DNA from: Nitrospirillum viridazoti
Lineage (GTDB): Bacteria > Pseudomonadota > Alphaproteobacteria > Azospirillales > Azospirillaceae
Direction: 5' to 3' (one strand)
Assembly (NCBI RefSeq): GCF_007827975.1
Contig: NZ_VITT01000028.1
Length of the DNA: 64,000 nt
The translations under genes and the position numbers were made by a program. Positions 26,621-34,975 of the stretch are shown here, one piece after another. The notes beneath the pieces are model-generated. The model saw only the letters and a program-made list of their open reading frames with translations, was not told where the DNA came from and searched no databases. The number at the start of each line of letters is the position of its first letter. Positions within the stretch are counted from its first letter, which is position 1.

Positions 26621-26653
26621 GCCGGCGCTCGCTTTTATCACGAACGCCGGCCG
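26621..26653 (-). terminator. Second hairpin, directly after rplO
   Basis: On the minus strand GGCCGGCGTTCG and CGAGCGCCGGCC form a 12-bp stem (one G-U pair) with a nine-base loop. GTCTTTCTTTCTG follows. It lies 11 bases after the rplO stop, upstream of the terminator at 26535-26570, giving a tandem arrangement. Confidence 0.6.
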
Positions 26654-26664
26654 CACTTCCTTAA

Positions 26665-27141
26665 TTACTCGGCAGCCGCTTCGACCGCGGGCACCTTGAC
26701 CGAGCCGCCAGCAGCTTCCACGGCGGCCACGGCCGCGGCGGAAGCGCCGGCAACATCGAACGCCACCTTGGCGGTGATGCTGCCCTTGGCCAGCAGGCGC
26801 ACGCCGTCACGGGACGGGCGCACCAGGCCGGCGGCGACCAGCACCTCGGCGGTGATCACGTCGGCGGCGTTCAGGCGGCCCTCATCGATGGCCTTCTGGA
26901 CGGTGCCGACGTTCACCACCGAGTAGTCGGTGCCGAACAGGTTGTTGAAACCGCGCTTCGGCAGGCGGCGATGCAGGGGCATCTGACCGCCTTCAAAGCC
27001 GTTGATCGACACGCCGGAACGCGAGGTCTGACCCTTCACGCCACGGCCGCCGGTCTTGCCCTTGCCGGAGCCGATGCCCCGACCAACCCGGGTGGGCGCC
27101 TTGCGGGCGCCCGGGTTGTCGCGAATATCCGTAAGCTTCAT
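26665..27141 (-). CDS. rplO: 50S ribosomal protein L15
   Basis: A 158-residue L15 with the conserved Gly-rich N-terminus (RVGRGIGSGKGKTGGRGVKGQ), GFEGGQMPLHRRLPKRGF and the folded C-terminal domain. The acidic Ala/Glu tail is common in Alphaproteobacteria. It is the last gene before the double hairpin that precedes secY. Confidence 0.97.
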   Translation of the reverse strand: MKLTDIRDNPGARKAPTRVGRGIGSGKGKTGGRGVKGQTSRSGVSINGFEGGQMPLHRRLPKRGFNNLFGTDYSVVNVGTVQKAIDEGRLNAADVITAEVLVAAGLVRPSRDGVRLLAKGSITAKVAFDVAGASAAAVAAVEAAGGSVKVPAVEAAAE

Positions 27142-27174
27142 GACTTTATCCCTTCAAGCCGTATCGGGAAGGCC

Positions 27175-27366
27175 TCAGGAGGCCTTCTCGACGCGCACGA
27201 GGTGCTGCACCTTGGCGATCATACCACGGACCGAAGGGGTATCCTCCAGCTCGCTGGTACGGTGCAGCTTGTTGAGACCAAGACCCACCAGCGTCGCCCG
27301 CTGGTCCTTCTGGCGGCCGATCGGGCTGCCGATCTGGGTCACGATGACGGTGTTCTTCTCGCTCAT
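27175..27366 (-). CDS. rpmD: 50S ribosomal protein L30
   Basis: A 63-residue L30 beginning MSEKNTVIVTQIGSPIGR, with the typical GLGLNKLHRTSELEDTPSV and IAKVQHLVRVE. The ATG at 27366 shares one base with the rpsE stop codon. The longer frame extending to 27465 runs through rpsE and is rejected. Confidence 0.96.
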   Translation of the reverse strand: MSEKNTVIVTQIGSPIGRQKDQRATLVGLGLNKLHRTSELEDTPSVRGMIAKVQHLVRVEKAS

Positions 27367-27968
27367 CACGCGCTCTCCTTCGCCTCGGCACCGGCCTCGC
27401 GGCGGCCCAGGATATCGCTGACGCGACGGCCACGGCGGGCGGCGACGGCGCGGGGGCTGACGCACTGGGACAGGGCGTCGAAGGTCGCCTTGATCATGTT
27501 GTGCGGGTTCGACGTGCCGACCGACTTGGTCACGACGTCCTGGACGCCGAGAGCCTCGAAGATCGCGCGCATCGGACCACCGGCGATGATGCCGGTACCG
27601 GCGTCGGCGGTGCGCAGCACCACCTTGCCGGCGCCGAAGTGGCCATGCACGTCATGATGCAGCGTCCGGCCCTCGCGGAGCGGCACGCGGATCATGGAGC
27701 GCTTGGCCTGATCGGTGGCCTTGCGGATGGCTTCCGGCACTTCGCGGGCCTTGCCCGAACCAACGCCGACGCGACCCTTGGCGTCACCCACCACGACCAG
27801 GGCGGCGAAGCCGAAGCGACGGCCACCCTTCACCACCTTGGCGACGCGGTTAATACCAACGAGCTTTTCTACCAGCTCGCTTTCCTCACGGTCCCGGGGC
27901 GTACGATCCCGGTCCCCGCCACGCTCGCGACCGCCGCTGTTGCCGCCGTCCCTCTCGTTACGTGCCAT
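27366..27968 (-). CDS. rpsE: 30S ribosomal protein S5
   Basis: A 200-residue S5. The double-stranded-RNA-binding-like part contains VVKGGRRFGFAALVVVGD and GRVGVGSGKAREVPEAI. The C-terminal part includes ADAGTGIIAGGPMRAIFEALG. The N-terminal extension rich in Arg, Asp and Gly (residues 1-28) and the Ala/Glu tail make it longer than E. coli S5, as is usual in Rhodospirillales. Confidence 0.97.
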   Translation of the reverse strand: MARNERDGGNSGGRERGGDRDRTPRDREESELVEKLVGINRVAKVVKGGRRFGFAALVVVGDAKGRVGVGSGKAREVPEAIRKATDQAKRSMIRVPLREGRTLHHDVHGHFGAGKVVLRTADAGTGIIAGGPMRAIFEALGVQDVVTKSVGTSNPHNMIKATFDALSQCVSPRAVAARRGRRVSDILGRREAGAEAKESA

Positions 27969-27980
27969 AATCGCTACCCC

Positions 27981-28343
27981 TTAGAACTGCAGGCCGGCTT
28001 CGCGCGCGGCGTCGGCCAGGGCCTTGACCCGGCCATGGAACAGGTACGAACCGCGATCGAACACCACTTCCGTGATGCCGGCTTCCTTGGCCCGCTCGGC
28101 GATCAGCTTGCCGACCGCCTTGGCCGCCTCGATGTCGGCGCCGGTCTTCAGCTGCTCGCGCAGGGTCTTGTCGATGGACGAGGCAGCGGCCTTGGTCTGG
28201 CCGGCCACGTCGTCGATGACCTGGGCGTAGATGTGCTGGCTGGAACGGAACACCGACAGGCGCGGACGCCCCTGGCCCAGCTTCCGGACCCGCGTGCGCA
28301 CTCGCTGCTTGCGGCGCGCGCTCAGAACTTTTGCGTTGCTCAT
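27981..28343 (-). CDS. rplR: 50S ribosomal protein L18
   Basis: A 120-residue L18 with the basic N-terminus RRKQRVRTRVRKLG, RLSVFRSSQHIYAQVIDD and the C-terminal FDRGSYLFHGRVKALADAAREAGL. It binds 5S rRNA with L5. It is spaced 12 bases from rpsE and 11 bases from rplF. Confidence 0.97.
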   Translation of the reverse strand: MSNAKVLSARRKQRVRTRVRKLGQGRPRLSVFRSSQHIYAQVIDDVAGQTKAAASSIDKTLREQLKTGADIEAAKAVGKLIAERAKEAGITEVVFDRGSYLFHGRVKALADAAREAGLQF

Positions 28344-28354
28344 GATCGTGCGCC

Positions 28355-28888
28355 TTACTTCTTCTTGCCTTCTTTGCGGATGATGACCTCATCCGCGTAC
28401 CGGATGCCCTTGCCCTTGTAGGGCTCGGGCGGACGGTACGCGCGGATCTCAGCCGCAACCTGGCCAATCTTCTGCTTGTCGAAACCGGTGATCGAGATGG
28501 AAGTGGGCTTGTCGCACTTCATCGTGATGCCGGCCGGGATCGGGAAGCGCACGTCATGGCTGAAGCCCAGGTTCAGGAGCAATTCCTGACCCTGGACGGC
28601 GGCCTTGTAACCCACGCCCGTGATCTCGAGGTTCTTGGTGAAGCCGGTGTCGACACCCTTGACCATGTTGGCCAGCAGCGTGCGGGAGGTGGCCCAGTTC
28701 ACGCGAGCCTTGCGGCTGTCGTTCGCGGGCTTCACCACCACAGCGCCGTTTTCCAGCGTGGCGGAGATGTCGTCAACCAGGGTCAGACTGAGCTGGCCCA
28801 GCTTGCCTTTCACGGTGACGTCCTGGCCTGTGACCTGAACGGTCACGCCGGCCGGAACGGGCACCGGATGCTTGCCGATACGAGACAT
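28355..28888 (-). CDS. rplF: 50S ribosomal protein L6
   Basis: A 177-residue L6 beginning MSRIGKHPVPVPAGV, with GVGYKAAVQGQELLLNLGFS and the C-terminal signature PPEPYKGKGIRYADEVIIRKEGKKK split across the last 26 residues. It sits near the factor-binding site. Standard length and position in the spc operon. Confidence 0.98.
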   Translation of the reverse strand: MSRIGKHPVPVPAGVTVQVTGQDVTVKGKLGQLSLTLVDDISATLENGAVVVKPANDSRKARVNWATSRTLLANMVKGVDTGFTKNLEITGVGYKAAVQGQELLLNLGFSHDVRFPIPAGITMKCDKPTSISITGFDKQKIGQVAAEIRAYRPPEPYKGKGIRYADEVIIRKEGKKK

Positions 28889-28900
28889 GTGGCCAGCTCC

Positions 28901-29299
28901 TTAGAACACTTTGCAGAGGACCTCGCCGCCAACATTGGCGGCACGGGCCTCGCTGTCCGACATGACGCCACGGGGCGTCGACAGGATCGAGATGCCGAGG
29001 CCATTAAAGACCCGCGGCAGATCGGCGATCTTGGAGTAAATGCGGCGGCCGGGCTTCGACACGCGCTGCACCTGCTTAATGACAGGCTCGCCTTCGTGAT
29101 ACTTCAGCTCGATACGCACGCTATGGACGCCCGGACGAACCGTGTCCAGGGAGTAGCCACGGATGTAGCCCTCGCGCTTCAGCACCTCCAGAACGTTGGT
29201 GCGCAGCTTCGAGGCCGGGCTGGTGACAGACTGCATGCGGGCCCGCTGTCCATTACGGATGCGGGTCAGCATATCGCCCAAGGGATCGCTCAACGCCAT
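28901..29299 (-). CDS. rpsH: 30S ribosomal protein S8
   Basis: A 132-residue S8 with DPLGDMLTRIRNGQRARM at the start and the C-terminal signature GISILSTPRGVMSDSEAR. In E. coli S8 represses the spc operon by binding the rplE message region. I see no obvious S8-like target here. Confidence 0.98.
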   Translation of the reverse strand: MALSDPLGDMLTRIRNGQRARMQSVTSPASKLRTNVLEVLKREGYIRGYSLDTVRPGVHSVRIELKYHEGEPVIKQVQRVSKPGRRIYSKIADLPRVFNGLGISILSTPRGVMSDSEARAANVGGEVLCKVF

Positions 29300-29314
29300 T
29301 TCCCGAACCTCCGA

Positions 29315-29620
29315 TTACCAGCTGGACTTCGTCATGCCCGGGATCTGGCCGGTCGAGGCCAGGTCGCGCAGGGCAATACGAGACAGCTTAAACTTGCGGT
29401 AAAAAGCACGCGGACGACCGCTCAGCTCGCAGCGATTCCGAATACGGGTCGGGCTGGAGTTGCGCGGCAGCTCGGCGAGCTTGAGGCGAGCGGCGAACCG
29501 CTCCTCGGGCGGCAGGGTACGATCGGACGCGATGGCCTTCAGAGCATTACGCTTGCCAGCGTACTGCTTCGCGAGGCGCTCGCGGCGCTTGTTCTTCTGA
29601 ACAGAACTGGTCTTGGCCAT
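29315..29620 (-). CDS. rpsN: 30S ribosomal protein S14 (zinc-free form)
   Basis: A 101-residue S14 with RNRCELSGRPRAFYRKFKLSR and the end GQIPGMTKSSW. It has only one cysteine and lacks the CXXC pair, so it is the zinc-independent long form usual in Proteobacteria. Confidence 0.98.
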   Translation of the reverse strand: MAKTSSVQKNKRRERLAKQYAGKRNALKAIASDRTLPPEERFAARLKLAELPRNSSPTRIRNRCELSGRPRAFYRKFKLSRIALRDLASTGQIPGMTKSSW

Positions 29621-29636
29621 GGGAAGCTCCTGCCGC

Positions 29637-30179
29637 TCAGTTCGCGAACGGCATCTGGAAGCCCTTCAGGAGGGCCTTGGCCTCCTTATCGGTCTTCGCC
29701 GTGGTGACGATGATGATGTCCATCCCCCGGATCTCGTCCACGCGATCGTAGTCGATTTCCGGGAAAATGATCTGCTCCTTGAGACCCATGGCGTAGTTGC
29801 CACGACCGTCGAAGCTCGTGCCCGACACGCCGCGGAAGTCGCGGACGCGCGGCAGGGCGATCGTGATCAGACGGTCCAGGAACTCGTACATGCGGTCACG
29901 GCGCAGGGTCACCTTGCAACCAATGGCCATGCCCTCGCGCAGCTTGAACTGCGCGATGGACTTGCGGGCGCGGGTCACCACCGGCTTCTGACCGGACAGG
30001 GCGGTCAGATCGGTGACGGCGGCGTTGATCTTCTTACCATCGGACGTGGCTTCGCCGACGCCCATGTTAATGATGATCTTCTCGATCCGCGGCACTTCCA
30101 GGTCGTTGGCGTAGTTGAACTCGCTCTTCAGCGAGGCGCGAACGACGGAATCGTAATGTTCTTTAAGCCTGGCAGCCAT
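29637..30179 (-). CDS. rplE: 50S ribosomal protein L5
   Basis: A 180-residue L5 beginning MAARLKEHYDSVVRASL, with IEKIIINMGVGEA, AIGCKVTLRRDRMYEFLDRL and the C-terminal MDIIIVTTAKTDKEAKALLKGF. The ATG at 30179 is used because GTGAGG precedes it. The GTG four codons upstream overlaps rplX and has no such site. Confidence 0.97.
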   Translation of the reverse strand: MAARLKEHYDSVVRASLKSEFNYANDLEVPRIEKIIINMGVGEATSDGKKINAAVTDLTALSGQKPVVTRARKSIAQFKLREGMAIGCKVTLRRDRMYEFLDRLITIALPRVRDFRGVSGTSFDGRGNYAMGLKEQIIFPEIDYDRVDEIRGMDIIIVTTAKTDKEAKALLKGFQMPFAN

Positions 30180-30187
30180 AACGCGCC

Positions 30188-30502
30188 TCACAGGTCGATG
30201 ACTTCACCGGAAACCTTGGCAAAACGGACCTTGCGGCCGTCTTCCAGGATCCGGTAGCCGACGCGGGTCGGCTTGTTGGTCTTGGGGTCGACATGGGCGA
30301 CGTTGGAGACGTCGATGAACGCCTCGAGCTCAACGATGCCACCCTGCTGGGTCGGAGTCGGACGCTGGTGCTTCTTGACCAGGTTCACGCCGCGCACCTT
30401 GACGCGGTTCTCCTTCGGCAGAACGGCGATCACCTCGCCCTGCTTGCCCTTGTCCTTGCCGGCGATGATGACGACCTTGTCGGCCTTCTTAATCTTCGAC
30501 AT
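30188..30502 (-). CDS. rplX: 50S ribosomal protein L24
   Basis: A 104-residue L24 containing the KOW motif KVVIIAGKDKGKQGEVIAVLPKE (in two parts) and GVNLVKKHQRPTPTQQGGI. It is an early-assembly protein of the large subunit. It abuts rplN with no spacer. Confidence 0.97.
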   Translation of the reverse strand: MSKIKKADKVVIIAGKDKGKQGEVIAVLPKENRVKVRGVNLVKKHQRPTPTQQGGIVELEAFIDVSNVAHVDPKTNKPTRVGYRILEDGRKVRFAKVSGEVIDL

Positions 30503-30871
30503 TTACAGGACCTCCGGCGCCAGGGAGATGATCTTCATGAACTTCTTGGCGCGCAGCTCACGCGTGACCGGCCCGAAGATACGGGTCCCGATCGGCTCAC
30601 CCTGCTTGTTGATGAGCACGGCCGCGTTGCGGTCGAAGCGGATGGCGGAACCGTCGGTGCGACGGATTTCCTTGGCGGTGCGAACGATGACGGCGCGGTG
30701 CACGTCACCCTTCTTCACGCGGCCCCGCGGAATGGCCTCCTTGACCGAGACGACGATAACGTCGCCAACGGCCGCGACCTTCCGCATGGAGCCGCCCAGC
30801 ACCTTGATGCACTGCACCCGGCGCGCGCCGCTGTTGTCAGCGACCTCCAGGTTGGTTTGCATCTGGATCAT
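30503..30871 (-). CDS. rplN: 50S ribosomal protein L14
   Basis: A 122-residue L14 beginning MIQMQTNLEVADNSGARRVQC, with GDVIVVSVKEAIPRG, RFDRNAAVLINKQGEP-type residues and the end FMKIISLAPEVL. It is universal in length and sequence and is the first gene of the spc part. Confidence 0.98.
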   Translation of the reverse strand: MIQMQTNLEVADNSGARRVQCIKVLGGSMRKVAAVGDVIVVSVKEAIPRGRVKKGDVHRAVIVRTAKEIRRTDGSAIRFDRNAAVLINKQGEPIGTRIFGPVTRELRAKKFMKIISLAPEVL

Positions 30872-30896
30872 GGTTTGGCTTCCTTAAGCAAAACAG

Positions 30897-31154
30897 TTAG
30901 ACGGCGGCGCCCGACGGGGCGGCGCTTTCCACGACGACGGCCCACCGCTTCCGCTTGGAAATCGGACGGCACTCTTCGATCGTCACCGTGTCGCCAGCCT
31001 TATAAGCATTCTGCTCGTCATGAGCAGCATACTTCTTCGACTGCTTAATAAACTTCTTGTACACGGGGTGCATAACACGACGCTCGACCAGCACGATGAC
31101 GGTCTTGTCGCCCTTGTCGCTCACAACCGTGCCCTGCAAAACACGCCGGGGCAT
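30897..31154 (-). CDS. rpsQ: 30S ribosomal protein S17
   Basis: An 85-residue S17 with RRVLQGTVVSDKGDKTVIV, RRVMHPVYKKFIKQSKKYAAHD and GDTVTIEECRPISKRKRW. It closes the S10 part of the cluster, 25 bases before rplN. Confidence 0.97.
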   Translation of the reverse strand: MPRRVLQGTVVSDKGDKTVIVLVERRVMHPVYKKFIKQSKKYAAHDEQNAYKAGDTVTIEECRPISKRKRWAVVVESAAPSGAAV

Positions 31155-31168
31155 AACGCTTCCCCCTG

Positions 31169-31375
31169 TCAGGACACGGGCGCAGCGGTTTCCCGCTGGC
31201 CCAGGATGGTCTTAATCCGAGCGATGTCGCGCCGAACCTGGCCGACACGCGCGGTATTCTCCAGCTGCCCGGAGGCGCGCTGGAAGCGCAAATTGAACTG
31301 CTCTTTCTTCAGCTGCAAGAGCTGGTCCTGCAACTCATCCACGCTTTTGGTGCGCAGGTCGACGGCTTTGGTCAT
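31169..31375 (-). CDS. rpmC: 50S ribosomal protein L29
   Basis: A 68-residue L29 with two helices: VDELQDQLLQLKKEQFNLRF and the R-rich VGQVRRDIARIKTILGQRE. It lies at the peptide exit and overlaps rplP by four bases. Confidence 0.96.
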   Translation of the reverse strand: MTKAVDLRTKSVDELQDQLLQLKKEQFNLRFQRASGQLENTARVGQVRRDIARIKTILGQRETAAPVS

Positions 31376-31797
31376 GCCTCAGCTCCCTCACCCAGGCGGG
31401 TGATGAATCGGGTCTTAATCGGCAGCTTGGCAGCGGCCAGCTCGAAGGCGCGCTTGGCGAGGTCCGCCGGCACGCCGTCCAGCTCGAACATGATGCGGCC
31501 GGGGGCCACGCGGGCCGCCCAGAACTCGGGCGAACCCTTACCGGAGCCCATGCGGACTTCGGCGGGCTTGCTCGACACCGGCACGTCCGGGAAAATCCGG
31601 ATCCAGACCCGGCCCTGACGCTTCATGTGACGGGTGATCGCGCGGCGGGCCGCCTCGATCTGGCGCGCGGTGATGCGCGCCGGTTCGACCGCCTTCAGGC
31701 CAAAGGCGCCGAAGTTCAGCTGGCTGCCGCCCTTGGTGGCGCCGTGGATGCGCCCCTTGTGCTGCTTGCGGTACTTAGTACGTTTCGGACTCAGCAT
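31372..31797 (-). CDS. rplP: 50S ribosomal protein L16
   Basis: A 141-residue L16 beginning MLSPKRTKYRKQHKGRI, with RQIEAARRAITRHMKRQGR, RIFPDVPVSSKPAEVRMGSG and GRIMFELDGV. It is needed for A-site and peptidyl-transferase assembly. Standard in all respects. Confidence 0.98.
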   Translation of the reverse strand: MLSPKRTKYRKQHKGRIHGATKGGSQLNFGAFGLKAVEPARITARQIEAARRAITRHMKRQGRVWIRIFPDVPVSSKPAEVRMGSGKGSPEFWAARVAPGRIMFELDGVPADLAKRAFELAAAKLPIKTRFITRLGEGAEA

Positions 31798-31826
31798 GGC
31801 AATTGCCCTCTAGTATCCGTTCACCC

Positions 31827-32507
31827 TCAGCGCGCCGCGACGGGCTGCTGATCGGCGCGCTTGTCCTGGGCGAACGGATCGTGCGCCAGAATTTCGCCCT
31901 TAAACACCCACACCTTGACACCGCAGGTGCCGTAGGTGGTCTTAGCCGTGGCCGTGCCGTAATCGATCTCGGCGCGCAGCGTGTGCAGCGGCACGCGACC
32001 TTCGCGGTACCACTCCATACGAGCGATCTCAGCACCACCCAGACGGCCGCCGCAGTTGATGCGGATGCCCTGGGCGCCGAGGCGCATGGCCGACTGCACG
32101 GCGCGCTTCATGGCGCGACGGAAGGCGACACGGCGCTCCAGCTGGCTGGCGATGTTCTCGGCGATCAGCCGGGCGTCGAGTTCCGGCTTGCGGATCTCGA
32201 CGATGTTCAGGCTGACCTCGGAACCGGTCATGCGGCCCAGATCGGTGCGCAGCTTCTCGATGTCGGCGCCCTTCTTGCCGATCACCACACCCGGACGGGC
32301 CGTGTGGATGGTGACGCGGGCCTTCTTGGCCGGCCGCTCGATGATGATCCGCGAGGCGCCGGCCGCGGCCAGCTTGCCCTGCAGGTGCTTGCGCAGGCGC
32401 AGGTCCTGGTGCAGCAGCGTGGCGTAGTCGCGGCTGGCGAACCAGCGGCTGTCCCAGGTCCGGTTGATACCGACGCGGAGCCCGATGGGGTTGACTTTCT
32501 GACCCAT
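31827..32507 (-). CDS. rpsC: 30S ribosomal protein S3
   Basis: A 226-residue S3 beginning MGQKVNPIGLRVGINRTWDS. It has the KH domain (IHTARPGVVIGKKGADIEKL) and the C-terminal domain GRLGGAEIARMEWYREGRVP and DYGTATAKTTYGTCGVKVW. It forms part of the mRNA entry helicase of the small subunit. Confidence 0.98.
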   Translation of the reverse strand: MGQKVNPIGLRVGINRTWDSRWFASRDYATLLHQDLRLRKHLQGKLAAAGASRIIIERPAKKARVTIHTARPGVVIGKKGADIEKLRTDLGRMTGSEVSLNIVEIRKPELDARLIAENIASQLERRVAFRRAMKRAVQSAMRLGAQGIRINCGGRLGGAEIARMEWYREGRVPLHTLRAEIDYGTATAKTTYGTCGVKVWVFKGEILAHDPFAQDKRADQQPVAAR

Positions 32508-32508
32508 G

Positions 32509-32904
32509 TTACGCGGTCTCCCCCGTGGCTTCCTCGGCGCGCTCGCGCACCACCACGGTCAAGTTGCTGTAAGACTTCTCGACACGGGCGCCGCGACCGC
32601 GGGCCCGGGCATGGAAGCGCTTCATCACCAGGGCACGGCCCACGGTGGCGTAAGCGACCACCAGACGGTCAACGTCCAGCTGGTGGTTGTTCTCGGCGTT
32701 GGCGATGGCCGACTGCAGGACCTTCTTCACTTCGCCGGCGATGCGGCGCTTGGAGAAGGTCAGCATGGCCAGCGCGGTGCCGGCTTCCTTGCCGCGGATC
32801 ATCTGGGCGACGAGGTTCAGCTTGCGGGCACTGGATTTGATCATCCGACCGTGCGCCGCAGCCTCGTTGTCGGCGAAAGGCCGTTCAGATTGAGGCTTGC
32901 TCAT
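32509..32904 (-). CDS. rplV: 50S ribosomal protein L22
   Basis: A 131-residue L22. MSKPQSERPFADNEAAAHGR at the start is followed by IKSSARKLNLVAQMIRGK, and the exit-tunnel hairpin is in MKRFHARARGRGARVEKSYS. The ATG at 32904 is chosen; the longer frame runs into rpsS. Confidence 0.97.
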   Translation of the reverse strand: MSKPQSERPFADNEAAAHGRMIKSSARKLNLVAQMIRGKEAGTALAMLTFSKRRIAGEVKKVLQSAIANAENNHQLDVDRLVVAYATVGRALVMKRFHARARGRGARVEKSYSNLTVVVRERAEEATGETA

Positions 32905-32905
32905 T

Positions 32906-33184
32906 TTACTTCCTCTTCGCCTTCTTGTCGGCCGCGTGGCCGTAGAAAGTCCGCGTCGGGGAGAACTCACCGAACTTGTGTCCGATCATGTTCTCGGTCA
33001 CGAGCACCGGCAGGAACTTATGGCCGTTGTAAACGCCAAAGGTCAGACCGACGAACTGGGGCAGGATCGTGGAACGGCGCGACCAGATCTTGATGATCTC
33101 GTTGCGGCCGGACGCGCGCGCCTTCTCTGCCTTCTTCAAAAGGTAGCCGTCAATGAACGGCCCCTTCCAGACGGAACGGGTCAC
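32906..33184 (-). CDS. rpsS: 30S ribosomal protein S19
   Basis: A 92-residue S19 with TRSVWKGPFIDGYLLKK, RRSTILPQFVGLTFGVYNG and the C-terminal EFSPTRTFYGHAADKKAKRK. It pairs with S13 in the head of the small subunit. One base separates it from rplV. Confidence 0.98.
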   Translation of the reverse strand: MTRSVWKGPFIDGYLLKKAEKARASGRNEIIKIWSRRSTILPQFVGLTFGVYNGHKFLPVLVTENMIGHKFGEFSPTRTFYGHAADKKAKRK

Positions 33185-33196
33185 GGGTCCTACTCC

Positions 33197-34024
33197 TTAC
33201 TTAGAGCGACGACGACGGATAATCAGGCCGTCCGTCTTCTTGTTGCTACGCGTCTTCTTGCCCTTGGTCGGCTTGCCCCACGGCGTGACCGGATGACGGC
33301 CACCGGAGGTACGGCCTTCACCACCACCGTGCGGGTGGTCGATCGGGTTCATGGCGACGCCACGGACGGACGGACGACGGCCCAGCCAACGGTTACGACC
33401 GGCCTTGCCGATCACGGTGTTGGACTGGTCGGGGTTGGACACGGCGCCGATGGTGGCCATGCACTCGCCCCGGACCATGCGCAGCTCGCCCGAGGGCAGC
33501 TTCAGCTGGGCGTAACCCTGGTCGCGGCCCACCAGCTGCAGGAACGTACCGGCGGAACGGGCGATCTGCCCGCCCTTGCCCGCACGCAGCTCCACATTGT
33601 GGACGATGGTGCCGACCGGGATGTTCTTCAGCGGCATGGCGTTGCCGGGCTTCACGTCGACCTTCTCACCGGCGACGACGACGTCACCGGCCTTCAGGCG
33701 CTGCGGAGCCAGGATGTAGGCCAGGTCGCCGTCCTGATAACGGATCAGAGCGATGAAGGCCGTCCGGTTGGGATCGTACTCCAGACGCTCGACCGTCGCG
33801 GGGACGTCGAACTTGTTGCGCTTGAAGTCGACCAGACGGTAACGGCGCTTGTGGCCGCCGCCCATGCGACGCGCGGTGATGCGACCGGTGTTGTTACGAC
33901 CGCCGGTGCCGCTCAGGCCCTCCGTCAGACGCTTAACCGGCTTGCCCTTGTACAGCTCCGAGCGGTCGACCAGCACCAGCTGACGCAGGCTCGGGGTAAT
34001 GGGACGGTAAGTCTTAAGTGCCAT
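33197..34024 (-). CDS. rplB: 50S ribosomal protein L2
   Basis: A 275-residue L2 with ALKTYRPITPSLRQLVLVDR, the GRNNTGRITARRMGGGHKRR segment and the C-terminal signature MNPIDHPHGGGEGRTSGGRH near the peptidyl-transferase centre. The ATG at 34024 gives the canonical start. Confidence 0.98.
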   Translation of the reverse strand: MALKTYRPITPSLRQLVLVDRSELYKGKPVKRLTEGLSGTGGRNNTGRITARRMGGGHKRRYRLVDFKRNKFDVPATVERLEYDPNRTAFIALIRYQDGDLAYILAPQRLKAGDVVVAGEKVDVKPGNAMPLKNIPVGTIVHNVELRAGKGGQIARSAGTFLQLVGRDQGYAQLKLPSGELRMVRGECMATIGAVSNPDQSNTVIGKAGRNRWLGRRPSVRGVAMNPIDHPHGGGEGRTSGGRHPVTPWGKPTKGKKTRSNKKTDGLIIRRRRSK

Positions 34025-34035
34025 CGTTAATGCCC

Positions 34036-34353
34036 TCACACGCCGGTGGTGACGTCGATCGTGTGCCCTTCGGCGAGGGTCACGATGGCCTTCTTGAAGT
34101 CGGACCGGCGAGCCACGATGCCCCGGAAGCGCTTGGTCTTGCCCTTCGAGACGATGGTGTTCACGGCCGTCACCTTGACCTTGAACAGGCCTTCGACGGC
34201 CTGCTTGATCTCGGGCTTCGTGGCATCCAGGGGCACCCGGAAGGTGACCTGGTTATGCTCGGAGCCCAGGGTGGACTTTTCGGTGATGACGGGCGCGACG
34301 ATCAGGTCGTACATGCGCTCGGCGCTCACAAACGGGTTCGCGTTCTTGCTCAT
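34036..34353 (-). CDS. rplW: 50S ribosomal protein L23
   Basis: A 105-residue L23 with MYDLIVAPVITEKSTLGSEH, TFRVPLDATKPEIKQAVEGL and FKVKVTAVNTIVSKGKTKRF. It is the docking site for trigger factor and SRP at the exit. It overlaps rplD by four bases. Confidence 0.97.
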   Translation of the reverse strand: MSKNANPFVSAERMYDLIVAPVITEKSTLGSEHNQVTFRVPLDATKPEIKQAVEGLFKVKVTAVNTIVSKGKTKRFRGIVARRSDFKKAIVTLAEGHTIDVTTGV

Positions 34354-34970
34354 TTCAGGCGAGCCTCCAACTGCTCGACCGCGTTGCGGGTCAACACCAG
34401 GGTGTCGCGCCGCAGGATGTCGTACACGTTGGCGCCCTGCTCCGGCAGCACATCCACGTGGGGAATGTTGCCAGCGGCCCGGACGAAGTTCTCATCCAGG
34501 TTGGCGCCGTCGATGATCAGAACCGAGTTCAGGCCCAGGGCGCCGAACTGCTCGACCAGCGCCTTGGTCTTGTGGGTCTCGGCGCGGGCGTCGTCCAGGA
34601 TGACCAGCTTGCCCTCGGCAGCCTTGACCGACAGGGCGGTCTTCAGGGCCAGCTTGCGGACCTTCTTCGTCAGGTCGTGCTCGTGGCTGCGCACCACCGG
34701 ACCGAAGATCACCGCACCGCCGCGGAACTGCGGCGAGCGCAGGGAGCCCTGACGGGCACGGCCGGTGCCCTTCTGCTTCCACGGCTTCTTGGTCGTGCCG
34801 GAGATCTCGGAGATCCCCTTGGTCTTGTGCGAGCCCTGACGGCGCTTGGCCAGCTGCCAGTTCACCATGCGGGCCAGCAGATCGGCGCGGGCCGGCAGGC
34901 CGAACACGGCGTCGTCCAGCTCGATCTCGCCGACTTGCTCGTTCTTCAGGTTCTTAACGGTCGTCTTCAT
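34350..34970 (-). CDS. rplD: 50S ribosomal protein L4
   Basis: A 206-residue L4 containing the tunnel loop (KPWKQKGTGRARQGSLRSPQ, FRGGAVIFGP) and the Rossmann-like globular part ending ARL-K. In E. coli L4 represses the S10 operon by attenuation; no comparable leader can be proven here. Confidence 0.97.
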   Translation of the reverse strand: MKTTVKNLKNEQVGEIELDDAVFGLPARADLLARMVNWQLAKRRQGSHKTKGISEISGTTKKPWKQKGTGRARQGSLRSPQFRGGAVIFGPVVRSHEHDLTKKVRKLALKTALSVKAAEGKLVILDDARAETHKTKALVEQFGALGLNSVLIIDGANLDENFVRAAGNIPHVDVLPEQGANVYDILRRDTLVLTRNAVEQLEARLK

Positions 34971-34975
34971 GATGC

